A model generated the notes under the pieces. It saw only the letters and a list, made by a program, of their open reading frames with translations, searched no databases and was not told where the DNA came from. The translations under genes and the position numbers were made by a program. Of a stretch of DNA of 64,000 nucleotides, positions 28,601 through 40,100 are shown in pieces (positions within the stretch are counted from its first letter, which is position 1; each line of letters starts with the position of its first letter). Location: assembly GCF_003672135.1 (NCBI RefSeq), contig NC_039507.1:4665624-4729623 (forward strand), written 5' to 3'. This DNA is from Ooceraea biroi (Eukaryota; Arthropoda; Insecta; Hymenoptera; Formicidae).

Positions 28601-29609
28601 TGAATAAACAAATGAATAGAACGCTTTCAACTAAATTGGTGATTTATCTATGTGATAAATCTGTTTATTTTATCTGTTGTCCGTTTATTATCTGTTTCAC
28701 AAAAAACCGACACAGATCGCGTTTTATGGCATAAAAAGAATTATTTGATTAGCACCCCGAAGAATATAATTTAACACGGTATTAAATTTTATGTACTCAC
28801 GTACAAGCTTTCATAAAATTCTTTCTTGAATAAACCCGTCTATATTTATGGACACCCGATTACGCGCGGAATGTGTAACAAAATATTTGTCCGTTTCTGT
28901 CGTGCGGCTTGACACCATTTACAGAGAATGCAATTAGTTGCTAATAAAGTGTTTACTCAGTGCGTCCAACGGGCATTTTTAACACGCCGGATCGTGCACG
29001 AGCATGGCAAAGTGCGAGACCATGTTCGCTGCAATAAGATTGTTTGCACGATGGCTAACGAGTGTCGCGCGGATACGGAGCTGATCGAAGGACATCGCGG
29101 TATAATGAAACGAAACTGCCTCGCGAGATCACTCTGCACGGATCTCCGAATGTCCAAGATAAATCGGTAATCTGCGATCGTTCTACTTGTCTCGCGTAGC
29201 GTAGTTTCATCGTTTCGCTGTTCGCCGTAACTTAACGTGAAACTCGTTCGTTCCGTAAGAATCTCGCGTTACAACCACGTAATGGCGAGCGGAAAAATTT
29301 AATAGATAATTTCCCCAACAAAAATTGATAATGGGCAGAGACATTTCGTAATAGTTTCGATACGTCGCCGATCATATTAGCGTGGCGTTAGAAAGGGAGG
29401 AAACGCCGCAGCAGGGAAATAATGCACGTAGGCGCCGATTTTTCGCATACCCGAGAGATTGCTCATTATCACGTCCTCTTTGTCTGCCCATTAAGGCAGG
29501 CATGACTGCGTCTCTACGTTCAAGGATGACAGGAACATGGAAGCTTGACACGCACGAGCGTTGATCGGTTGACCTGCGGGTCCCGGCGGGTCGGTTGCGT
29601 TCAATATCA

Positions 29610-29665
29610 ACTTAAATGCGACGTGTCGCCGAGAGACACTATGTCGACACGAGATGCATTTAAGT
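29610..29665. repeat. Hairpin: 10-bp plus 7-bp stem, 16-nt loop
   Basis: ACTTAAATGC (29610-29619) pairs with GCATTTAAGT (29656-29665), and CGTGTCG (29622-29628) with CGACACG (29645-29651). A 2/4-nt internal bulge separates them. The size is close to a short pre-miRNA, but I do not recognise a known mature miRNA in it and the outer flanks do not extend the stem. Confidence 0.4.
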
Positions 29666-31690
29666 GCAACGACAGAGGGGATATTAGCGGTTCAGTGCCC
29701 TGCTAGAAGAATTCCAGTAAATTCCTGATCAATTAACGATGACTTTCACGTATTTAACGTAAAATTTATTTGTGCAAAATCAATGCGACCTGTACAGGAC
29801 GGTGGGAGCCGTCGAGTGGTCCATGTTATCAGCTTATGAGGCAAATAATGTTTCTCTTAATTAATACATAATTATAGGGCATTAGTTTTAATTGGCCTAA
29901 TTAACATGTCTTATCAACGAGTCGCGGTAACGAAGTGGCATTGCAAAGAAAGTAACACAATCTCGTTTACGTAAGGTTGAAGAGAGCTAGCTACCGTAAC
30001 TGATATTTACGATCCTGTCGACGTGCAAAATTCAAAAGCGAAAGTTTTATAGATTAACGGTAGATTGTATCTATTGCGCGTGAGGTATGTAGGAAGCATG
30101 TTCTATTTAGTTATGCAGAGACGAACAAGGAGATGCACGTAATCTCTCAATTTCACTCGTACATGGTGTTTTTTTTTTGCAACGTATCGGTACATTTTCA
30201 TCGCCGAAAATGGTGAATGTCGGCGAAACTAGTCGATCGGCATCCCTTTGCGCTGATCTGACTCAATCTATTTATCTAAGCGTGCAGACAAACTGCAGTT
30301 GCACTCCACATCGTAACCGAGCTTGCATGTCATTATATATAATACATGTAAATGAAAATGTATATGAGTTTCTTCGTTCGGTTTTTTTATATCATTCTTA
30401 ATTATAATATCTATATTTACGTGATATTTAAATATTTATAGTTATCTCTACTGTCAATCTTGAATTTCTTTTGAGTATCAAGTAAGTCAAAATGATGCAC
30501 TTAAACATTTAACATACATAAAAGTACACGTTTATTGAGAAAATAATCTGTAATTAGTAACTAAAGGCACATAATGTATATTATTGTTCTCTAATATGTA
30601 GTAAATTAAACAAGCGTAAAGGTACAGCAATAATAGCAGAGTGCAGAATTGAGAACAATTGTTGTTTTAACGATGCAAGAGAATGTTGTCATTGTTTTCT
30701 AACACAACACTTGTGTCGAATTAATTTTTCATCAATAAAAACACAAAATTTCGGAGTTGTATTCCAGTCTGGACACGGTCAAACATGGGATGGTGTAAAC
30801 GCGTTTACTGTAATTACTTATTAGACGCAGTGTACTAAGTCCGACCTAGAAAACCGACATCGGGGCCGGCGGGTATTGGTCGCGATACCACCTCAACGAA
30901 TCATAGCCGCATGTACCCAATACAACGATACATCGGTGTACGTGTATATCGTTGAATAAACCCCACAGGAATTCGTTATATCAGGGAATATGTGTTTCTC
31001 TTTAACATCGAGTATTTATTTAGTCCGCGCGTAAACGCGAGGGAAGACATTAATAACGTGCCTTACGATTTACCGCGGAGTAAGTGACTCCTTGTTTAGG
31101 AATACGGATTATTATCAGCGCTTTAATTTCGAAGGCCTTTACGGCGGCGGATAGTGTCCAATTACGGCCGCTGGCAACGCAATTAAGCGGCCGGGAAAGC
31201 AGAGATACGTTGTCCTCTCTTTACAGTGATTTTTTATCGCGTTCTTAGCGCTATACACTACGATACGCGTGAAGAACTTTATTGCCGTCGTGCTGAAGCA
31301 TGGAATCGTAATAAGGTAAAATATACCTGCTATCGGTCACAGTAAATTTGTAATTTTAATTACAGGAAAAAGTGTAGACAGAAGTGTATTGTAGACAGAT
31401 AAAGTCGATTTTATTATCATGATGAAATATTGTTGTTGTAAATTACGTCACAAAATTATATCGAATACGAAGACGCAAAAATACAATAAAACAATATTGC
31501 ACTGTATTAAATCACTGTAATAATGATTCTTTATTCTCTTAAAATTGTTGTCTGGATCGAAGCATGCAATAAAAAGTTATTTGTTTGTTTAAATGAACAA
31601 TTCCATATAAAATATTCGTTCTGCGTTTGTAGTATAAACCTTGTACTCCATTGCATATGCGATATATTAGACATATTATATAATTGGTAC

Positions 31691-31692
<2 letters not shown>

Positions 31693-31742
<50 letters not shown>
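31693..31742. repeat. (TAA)n microsatellite
   Basis: About 16-17 uninterrupted units. It produces poly-Asn and poly-Tyr open frames on the two strands that are not genes. Confidence 0.97.
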
Positions 31743-31835
31743 GGTAGCAATTTTACACACTGACGTATATTCCACCTTGAATGCCATATCCCAAGTCAGT
31801 CGACTTATCGTAGCGCAACGTAAGTGTGGCTGGTG

Positions 31836-31916
31836 CACGTGACCACGTTGCAACGTATTGCACCGCACGTCACGTGCATCGAACAGTGCACCGGCCGCCA
31901 CGCTCTCGTGCACGTG
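31836..31916. promoter_or_regulatory. Three evenly spaced CACGTG E-boxes in a palindrome-rich segment
   Basis: CACGTG occurs at 31836, 31871 and 31911, each within a larger GTGCACGTGA or TCACGTGCA context. The first two form inverted copies (GGTGCACGTGAC / GTCACGTGCATC), and between them lies the perfect palindrome ACGTTGCAACGT. Just to the right is a TATA-like sequence and an initiator, so these may be upstream elements of a plus-strand promoter. Confidence 0.4.
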
Positions 31917-31923
31917 AATTCTG

Positions 31924-31955
31924 CATAAAAGCGAACGAGAATAAACGTATTCATT
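31924..31955 (+). promoter_or_regulatory. Candidate core promoter: TATA-like CATAAAA plus Inr
   Basis: CATAAAA (31924-31930) lies 29 to 23 bp upstream of the A in TTCATTG (A at 31953), which resembles the insect initiator. The E-boxes fall at about -117, -82 and -42. No protein-coding exon is recognisable immediately downstream, and the DNA there turns AT-rich; a non-coding first exon is possible. Confidence 0.25.
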
Positions 31956-34017
31956 GCGGAGACTTCTATTGTGGTGACTTGCCGTAAAAGTTAAAAATAG
32001 TGATATCTTTTTGCAAAGAAATTAGGATCATATTTTGATATATGCAATATAGAAAAAATTATTCTGCACGAATCTTTGAATAGTGAATTTCATCACTTAT
32101 AAAACTGCAATTTAATGTTATTTTTTATTTAAAAATAATAATAAACTTTATTATAATGAAATTATAACAAATAAGAGACAAACAAATACTTTCATCATTA
32201 GTTAATATCAAAGAATGTAATAAACAACAATTATTTCCCGTATTTTTTACACTTATTTCATTTCTAATATAAATCACTAAGCCTCTCTTTTCCTCTTGAA
32301 ATATCTATGTAGTGAGCGAATTCAGGAAAATTGTGAAGGAATGTCATTTAAGTTCATATGATGTATAAAATTAAATTGTAGCATTAAATTTTAACAAAAT
32401 GCGCATAACTACTTTTGTAATCTGAATAATGCGATTTACACATCGCGGTCTAACAGGAAATAGTTTCGCTGTTCCCATGTCTGCTCTAAATGTAGTTGAA
32501 ATAACTATTAGGCTTTCATAGCGATTTCACTAATGCATGAGTAGGAAAGAGAAGAAAGGGGGCTAACCTGCGGCGCAATTAGCGAATCGCAACTCAATAA
32601 TTGCCGGAAAAGAACTTGCCGTCCTTATGATGAGACAAAAACTGTATCAATGAAGGAACGAGACGGAGTCCCCACCTTAAAATGCACTATTAATCACCGT
32701 AGTCGCAGCACTGACAGTTTAATAATGTTAATTGCTTGAATTAAGTTGGATCACGCGGCCCTTTGGGGATTTTTTCTGCTGTCTTAATTACCATATTCGT
32801 ATTACCGTAAATCTGTGTGACAGCGTGCGCACATTATGTCGATACTAATAACACTGATTATGGTCTACCGTAGAAACTACCGTAGAAAGTTGACGTTTAA
32901 ATTCGCATACTTGTCGCCATCAATAAGGGAACAGTAGCATTAGCCGGCACTTTAAAAACCCCATGGGTACTGGATCATGATCATGAATCGTGAAAGATTG
33001 AGGTAAAAAGAAAGCTAAAGATTGAGGTAAAACTCGCATTGGACATCAGTAGCAGGAACACGTAGATGAAAATAAATAAAATCGTCGTGATTATAATTGT
33101 CACATTTTTTTGCATTAAAACGTTGCTAAAGTATAATATTTTTATGAAGTAATCAGATTAATATTTTAAAATTAATAGCCAGATCTGTTACATTAATTTT
33201 TAAGTAAGCAAGCAAACCAAAAAGAATTATATAATTATTATATATTTTTTATCCATATAAATGTAACAATAAATTTATAATTTATTAAAGTTTCGGCGAT
33301 TTTGGTCTGCTAATTACGAAATGTCCTTTTAACCCGCATACCAGGACAATCACGCATCCGAGAAATGGAAGGTCACTACCCACTAATGCTGTAGTCGTGT
33401 ATGCACATTTCCTTCACAATTTCTTGCTTCTGCAATGTAACACCCACCACTTCGTGTCTTCGTTTAGACACTTATTATCTGACTGTGTCATCACGACTAA
33501 TCAATGACGCCTAACAAACTCCTGCGGTTTTGGTTGATTTGCTCAACTCTCGCAAACAATGGTACGATAAATGCAAGGATAATAGCACCAATACAACTTA
33601 CGGTCCTTCGGCACACTCTGCCTCATTTCTTCGTACTTTGCGAACGGAGAAAGTGCGTGTGATAATTGTGCACCGCCGGAAGTCGCAGTTACCGAGAAAT
33701 CAGCGCGACGCATTATACGGAATGCGTGAATGTTGCGCTGAGGTTAGTCATGCGCTAGTTAATTCCCCAAGTGCTTTTACGAAGGATATATAAATGCGGC
33801 ACCAACACGGCGCGCTAGATACGAGGGGGCGAATCAGTGTCAATGACAGACGTATGTCGCCGTGCCGTTCTTTTTCCGCCGCGAGAACGTCATTATTCGA
33901 TATACGCTATACAATCTCACCAGAATTTCTCACACTTTCTCCGCCACCGCTGGCAGTTTGCGGGTTCAACGAGGTGCGACTGTATCATTTCTTTTACGAC
34001 TAGCTAATTGCACATAC

Positions 34018-34349
34018 CGGACTAATTCCAGACACCCAGTGTCAATGTCGAAACGCTCGCGGTGAAGAATCCCGTTCCTCCTTGGGTAGAATCCCGCTTC
34101 TGCCAGGAGAAAATTGCTTTCGTTCACACTTTCCCACGTCATAATGACAGATTTCGCCGCGAGTGAGATCAAAGTTCCTCCCAGGGTGCTGATATCTCGC
34201 AGACGTTCGCCATCACGGTGCCATCGCAAACGCCGTTTCCGTGGAGTAACACATGGTGCCAACAATCGCGCTACATTGGGATTTCCGGCGATTTCGATCT
34301 CCAAGAGCTTTTTGCTGCTCCGATACAAACGAGTTTTGTCATGACCTTG
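34018..34349 (-). CDS. Candidate internal exon, unrecognised protein
   Basis: A minus-strand frame stays open for about 140 codons, from just after an in-frame TAG near 34400 to a TGA at 33966. Inside it, an acceptor (GGTCCACAG, boundary 34350/34349) and a strong donor (CCG|GTATGTG, boundary 34018/34017) delimit a 332-nt exon that is phase 0 at its start and phase 2 at its end. Its product is basic (for example VTPRKRRLRWHRDGERLR) and matches no family I can name with confidence. There is no early in-frame ATG. A dense E-box cluster lies 95-275 bp upstream. Splice sites and frame are consistent with coding, but frames of this length do occur by chance in GC-rich parts of this window. Confidence 0.2.
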
Positions 34350-34443
34350 CTGTGGACCGCACGAGCGGAGCTTGACCGCGAAGACGTCGCGCGCTCGCTA
34401 ATTGACAGAACGAACGGTCGCGTGATTCGAGGCGAGTGCCTGG

Positions 34444-34623
34444 CACGTGCACGTGACTAGGTCGGACTTTTCCCTCGATGGCATTAATCCGTACGAGGAA
34501 AGGCATACGAACGCGACTGTCTTTCTCCCTCTCTTTCTCTCGGTCTGCCTGTCTTTCTCGATCCCGCACCGATCGGCAATAACCGGCACGTGCAGGAGCA
34601 CGTGGAATCACGTGCGGCACGTG
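34444..34623. promoter_or_regulatory. Homotypic cluster of six CACGTG E-boxes
   Basis: CACGTG occurs at 34444, 34450, 34587, 34599, 34609 and 34618. The last four fall within 37 bp, the first two are directly abutted, and the two groups are separated by a CT-rich stretch. CACGTG is the canonical site of bHLH dimers such as Clock/Cycle and Myc/Max. By chance a given hexamer is expected about once per 4 kb, so this density is exceptional and suggests an enhancer or promoter. The candidate exon at 34018-34349 lies just downstream on the minus strand. Confidence 0.45.
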
Positions 34624-35543
34624 ATACCGACTCCTGCGCGCCGATGTAGGAATTGTTATTATCGTTCATATTCCAATGCAACGGCATTGATTCTATAATA
34701 TGAGATAGGCGTGTAAATGTGAACGTTGAATGTACAGTTAGGTGGTTGCAAGATCGTGTGTACAACGTAAGAGCATTAAAAGGAGTTAATTTTCCGATAA
34801 AATAAATTTGCAAAGATGTGTAGGATATTTCGAGATCTTTTCATTTACAAATATTATTTCATAGATGCGTGCATGTAGTCGATTACGTAAGTGAGTATGG
34901 AGCTCATTAAATTTGCCCCATTCATTTCTATCGTATAATGTATTCCTCTCTCTTAACATTTAATATAAATATAGAATATGCAGGAAACATTTCCAGCAAT
35001 CTCCATATTATTTACTGTTACTTGAGAAATTGTATGGTGCAACGCTTATATCATTGGATACATATTTTATGAACCAATAAATTTAGTCAAATTTGTCTTC
35101 TATAAAAAATATGTTTCGAGCATCGTAAAACGGTACTTTCCCAACGTAGCACACAAATCTCGCTATAGCCGGCGACTTTGCTTCTACGTCAGTGTTTCTA
35201 GCAAAAATGCAGTAAAGTTGCAGTCCTTGCAAGTCGTCGTACTTGTCGTACAACGGCGGCTACGAAAGTATAGGTACGCGTAGATGGTGAATCTCGTGAG
35301 CATAGTTCACAACAAGTCAGACTCACGTGCTTAATTATATTTTATATAAATAGCCGTTTACGCAGATTTCACGGTTTTCCACGTATTTGAGCGACGTGTA
35401 TTGTAATTACTCATTTCATCGATGTTTATCGGGCAAATGTCAGAGTCGCGAAGCGAGCAATACCGGCCCGACGACGTCGTGATGAGATTGCTCGCGTGAA
35501 ATTGTAAAGTGGGAAACCTGAATCGCTGCAATTTTGAATGCTG

Positions 35544-35590
35544 TCACGTCCCAGAAAGACGGCACTCTTCGAGGTTATCATGATTAGCAT
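35544..35590 (-). CDS. Possible terminal exon compatible with the signal-peptide exon at 36.8 kb
   Basis: The minus strand has a good acceptor (TTCCTTCTACAG) ending at 35591. Read in the phase left by the 36.8-kb exon, it encodes D-ANHDNLEECRLSGT and then TGA at 35546-35544. Joined, this would be a 45-residue precursor with a single mature cysteine. Only splice-site and phase compatibility support this; many other acceptors exist further downstream, so treat it as one option. Confidence 0.12.
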
Positions 35591-36798
35591 CTGTAGAAGG
35601 AAGTGTTCCACTTTCGCAAACGAAGGATAGAGAGAGGAGGGTGTAGACGTAATTGTCCGGGATAAAACCGCACGTAACGACTATAATAGAACGAAATGGG
35701 AGAGAAGAAAGAACAGCAGCGCGGGAGTAATCAAAATTGTTCTTCTTAAAGGATTATGATGCTTGAAATTGCGGTTATTTTCTCATCTTCGACCTAACAA
35801 CGTAGGTCTGATGTATATGTATCGCTACATGAAAGAAAATATCCCTTAATTATCATAGAACGCGCGTCAGTCACGTATCAAAAAATTACATGCAGTATTG
35901 TGCGTACGTAATGTTGTGTTTCTCTTGTGCTACCTACATATATTTGCACTCTTCAAGTTTAAATATTTCATGTAGCAATATTTCATGTAACGAAACGAAG
36001 ACATAAGTTTTTTAAACTGATGTCAATTGAACTTGAATTTTTGAACGATACGTTTGGTTTAATTGTTTTTTTATTCATAAAATATAATTTCCAAAAAATT
36101 CCGATAAAAATGAATAAAAACAAAAAAACTCATTTCATTAAAAATCCAAATTTTAAGTTAAAGTAAAATATATTTCTCTCTCTCTCTTACATCAAAGATT
36201 AATAACATGTGGCTTATTCTCTATTGTTAAAATATACAGACAATGTAAATTTATATAGCGATATCTGTATGGAAACGGATAATGTCTTTAAACACGCCTC
36301 GCGAGTTCTATGCTATGGATGACCGCATTGTATAAGGTTCAGCCGTGAACTTTAAGTCATCGGTAGAGAATGATTTAAGATCACTATATCTTTGCCGTTA
36401 AATCCTTAGCGTACCGGCGTTACCGGCGAGATGGTGGCGCGATTCCTTTTTCCTGATAATTTGTACCTTTTATAATGAATTATGAATCAACAATTTTTGC
36501 ATTCACAAACGTGTAGTGGCGAACTAATGCTGTGAATATTTGTTAACTCTAACTTTTTATAAAATTTAAATAAACAAATTAGCTCATGCTTACATTAAAA
36601 AGAACATTTATTATGTGCGCACTCGTAAGTACGTTATACGATTATTTCACATTTTTTTACAATGTAAAATATTTCATTTAGAATAATCAACAAAAGAAAT
36701 AATTACAAGTATAAAACAAAAAAAAATCGAACTCCGCACTACAATCAAAGAGAATGAAGAATCATGCGCGTGAGATAGTATCACAGTTGCGTTAGATA

Positions 36799-36890
36799 CC
36801 TGGCATTAATCTCTCTTGTGGAGGATGTCCCAGTATCTCGGCACCGACGAGCAGCAGAATAGTCAAGGTTCCAAGGAGATGCATCGTCAT
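36799..36890 (-). CDS. Candidate first coding exon of a small secreted protein (signal peptide exon)
   Basis: From ATG 36890-36888 the minus strand encodes about 30 residues starting MTMHLLGTLTILLLVGAEIL, followed by GHPPQERLMP. This is a textbook signal peptide: hydrophobic core at about residues 5-17, with cleavage after VGA or after EILG. The frame meets TAA soon after, but a donor (CCAG|GTATCT) sits just before, at 36799/36798. The exon would therefore end in phase 1, the usual phase of signal-peptide exons in peptide-hormone genes. A TATA box lies about 245 bp upstream. I do not recognise the protein and cannot identify the next exon with confidence. A neuropeptide or other secreted-peptide precursor is plausible; a chance hydrophobic frame is the alternative. 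It is too short to appear as a long open frame. Confidence 0.4.
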
Positions 36891-37134
36891 GGTATCACTC
36901 CTGATCTAAGCTATCCTGATCACAAATCAACGAGAGAACGGCGGAAATTCGCGGACACGTGAACGGCGAACTGTGCACAACGGTTGATTCTTTAGATTGA
37001 CTGATCTCAGCTTGCGAACTTGTGTGAAAAATTCTCAGGTGTTAATCTAAGTCCGCCGTACGAGTACGACGGCAGAGCTCCTATCGCTGTCGGACTGTGC
37101 GGTAGTCTGGAGGGCCGCCTGGCGCTTTCACTGG

Positions 37135-37141
37135 CTTTATA
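37135..37141 (-). promoter_or_regulatory. TATA box upstream of the signal-peptide exon
   Basis: The minus strand reads GTATAAAGCC here. A start about 30 nt downstream (near 37111) would give a leader of about 220 nt before ATG 36890. A second possible start is an arthropod Inr (ATCAGTC) at about 37005-36999, which lacks its own TATA. Confidence 0.3.
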
Positions 37142-40100
37142 CGTGCGCATGAAAGCACCTCTTCTAAAAGAGGGGATTCTGTATGGCTCTTGTGCACGTC
37201 ACTGGATGTATCGCGAGGCATCGTGGAGGATAGATGAAATTTCGTGACATCACATTTACGAATTAGTTATTATTTCAATTTCCGAGTAATAAAGAACCTA
37301 TTTTCATTCTTCTGCTTTAACAGTGAACACTTAAAATATGTAAGATATAACGTAAAGTGAACACTGTGACAAACTATGCTGTGCACAACGAAAATTATGT
37401 ATGATAAGTATACATTTATTAATAAATTATTATAAATGACATAAAAAGATTTTTATTTATATGGTGCACAGTAGATATAATTTGTACTGTGTTGCCTGAG
37501 AACGATGGAATTATTATGAATTTTTATTGTACTAGCCGGTGTTGAACACAGGAACACGTGCAGAGCGACACGATCAAATGTGTCACACTGTGTGATACCG
37601 ATATTACGGCAAGATAAAGAAAATTTATTTCAAACTTGAAAAGATATACGGACAGACAATTCAATAGATTCGACTCTATGCGTTGAACTGTTTTAGTTTA
37701 TGTTCGATCGCTATCGGTTTAGTAATTTCGTCTAATTAATCTTCCGCTGCACATTATGCGCGATCGTGAACTTTCCTTCGAATCGACATGCCAAGCAATC
37801 GATTTACTGCGAGTTACGTACCAACTTCTTAAGGGTGGATTCAGTGTCGCGTATATTTTCTCGATATCGGCAGTTCGATCATCAGCATAAAGTGAAAAGA
37901 AAGCTCCCATATACTGCATAAGCTAATGAACAATCTCTGACTTCACTCTTATTGAATACCAATAAACAAACTTTGCGCTATCTTACGCGACTTGAACGAT
38001 TGATACAACGTTTCCGATTAGCCAGATGGACCAGAGTGATTGGAGCTCCGAGCAGAAAATCATTACGCGGAATCGACATAATTACGAGTGCGAAATTACA
38101 GATATGTGTACCGCGCTATTGATTACACGGTGGATTACATGGTGGATGAGCCACCGATCGTACAATATTATTCACAATACCGGTCATTACCAAAGCAACT
38201 ACTCATTACTAGAGACTGTTTCATGATTAATCGTTGATATGAGCGAGAAACATGCAATGAAAGATAGATGGATTGAAAGTTTTACGAGTTCTTTCAGTTA
38301 CGGTATGAATCATCATTATTATTCTCGTACTCTCAAATCGAAATGAGTGTTCGTGCGAGAGAACAGAACAGCTTCCGAAGGACGTCGTTTTTATTTAACG
38401 TATGCTATTTTTACATCTTTCTAACGTGAACCGTGTCAGTGAAACGTAGCACAATGCAACCGACAAGAAATGAATTATACACTACGTGCGAAAAACGGAT
38501 TTTCTCGTGGGTTGATGAAGAAGTCGAATTCATTTTAATATGCGTGACTGAACTGACGTGAACGTACTTTGAACGCCTATTGTTGCCCGGAATATGAATC
38601 AATGTCTAAAATTTTCTCACGTCGAAGAAATCACTCTGATCAAATAGATTTTCCTTACGTATTCGTTTACTAGCTAGGTCATGGAATCTGCAGTTTGATT
38701 CATAGTATACTGCATCTTGCCGGCCAGCCGCTGTCTTAGATGAATCATTACTGCACCCAAGATCATTATCCTTGGTCATTGGACACAATTCGTTCGCACG
38801 TTTCGAAAGCTTCGACAATCCTCCCGAGTTGTACGCTTATATTGCCTAATGCGTGGTGCTCCGAGAAGGTACCGATCTAACTCACGCTTCGATGTAATTC
38901 AAGCACTCGGGTCACTCCGATGATCGTGTATCAACGTCATAAGATAGATATATGTACTAATGAACGATGTAGGGCAGATAATTAAAGAATATTAAATAAG
39001 GATAAGAAAATTATAATTAAGATCGTAATTGAAATAAAAAGAAAAAATCTGAATTTATTTGTCTAAATAAAAATATTTCCACTGCATTTATTTTTTAAGC
39101 ATTAACTAGAATCTACAATTCTTTAGGGTTATTTCAAAATTAGATTTATTTAGATATCAATTTAAATTTTTTTGAAAAGAAAATAAAAAATATTTAAAAT
39201 ACACATTTTGGAAAAATATATAGAAAATAATCAATATACGAAGAAAGTTCGCGCGAGAACGTGAGAATTAGGAGATAAATTGCCTGTATCATCCAAATGA
39301 ACCGGTTTCTGCGCTTCCGCGATTTAGCAAGGCTCGTTATTTTGAAGTCGGCCCGATTTTGTTTTAAGTCTCGTTAATCATTCTCGACTAGAAGAAGAGA
39401 GATCTCCGGATGATTTTCGTTAAGCTACGAGAGGTTACGAGCACGTTATTTATCACCAAGCATTCACACGTCTTAATCTGTATCCTCATTACGCGTAAAG
39501 ACGTCGAAGATGAAATACAAGATGCATTAGATTTATTACTGTGGCGAAAACTGATGAAGAAAGATTTGTCAAGTTTTCAGGATTAGTTATTTTCTTATCT
39601 TAGTTGCATAGAAAACACTCGCGCATTGAACAGATGCACAAAAATTTGAAAAAACTTCCGCAAATTTTAAAATATCCGTAACGTTGTAAAATAGCCCATA
39701 TAGGACTCATATTTTATTGCACATTAATCGTACATTAAATCGACACGCGGATCATATCACAGTAATATTCCGTGTTTACCATCGATATCGACACATATAT
39801 GTGATATAGCTGCAATGTTGCAACCTTAGCCATGCATATTGAACCGAATCAGATCGATTGATCTTGAATTAATGTAAATTCCACGCTATGCTAAATCCAA
39901 TTGCGCTTGGTTAACGCAATCATGTCATGCCTCAGACGCTTATTGGATTCAGTAATCTATTACTATCAGAGCAACAACAGAGATAGAGCTATATTTTATG
40001 GATCGTCTCCAGACTGACAGATTCACGTTTCTTATGGCGATGTTCGGGGGCAATGAGGAGGCATTCAATACTGCCTCTCTTACGACCTCATAAACGATCT

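Larger units (their letters stand above)
23596..31692. other. Gene-free stretch with a CpG-rich core at about 25.4-27.7 kb
   Basis: The core keeps frames up to 138 codons open on the minus strand, none with recognisable domains. A plus-strand ATG frame at 28928-29170 contains several cysteines but is otherwise unsupported. The hairpin at 29610-29665 is listed separately. Confidence 0.45.

Noticed and set aside
28928..29170. 80-codon plus-strand frame with several cysteines
   Set aside because: No signal peptide, and a basic composition overlapping an open antisense frame of similar length; not supportable.
31523..31913. Poly-Asn and poly-Tyr frames
   Set aside because: Created by the (TAA)n microsatellite.
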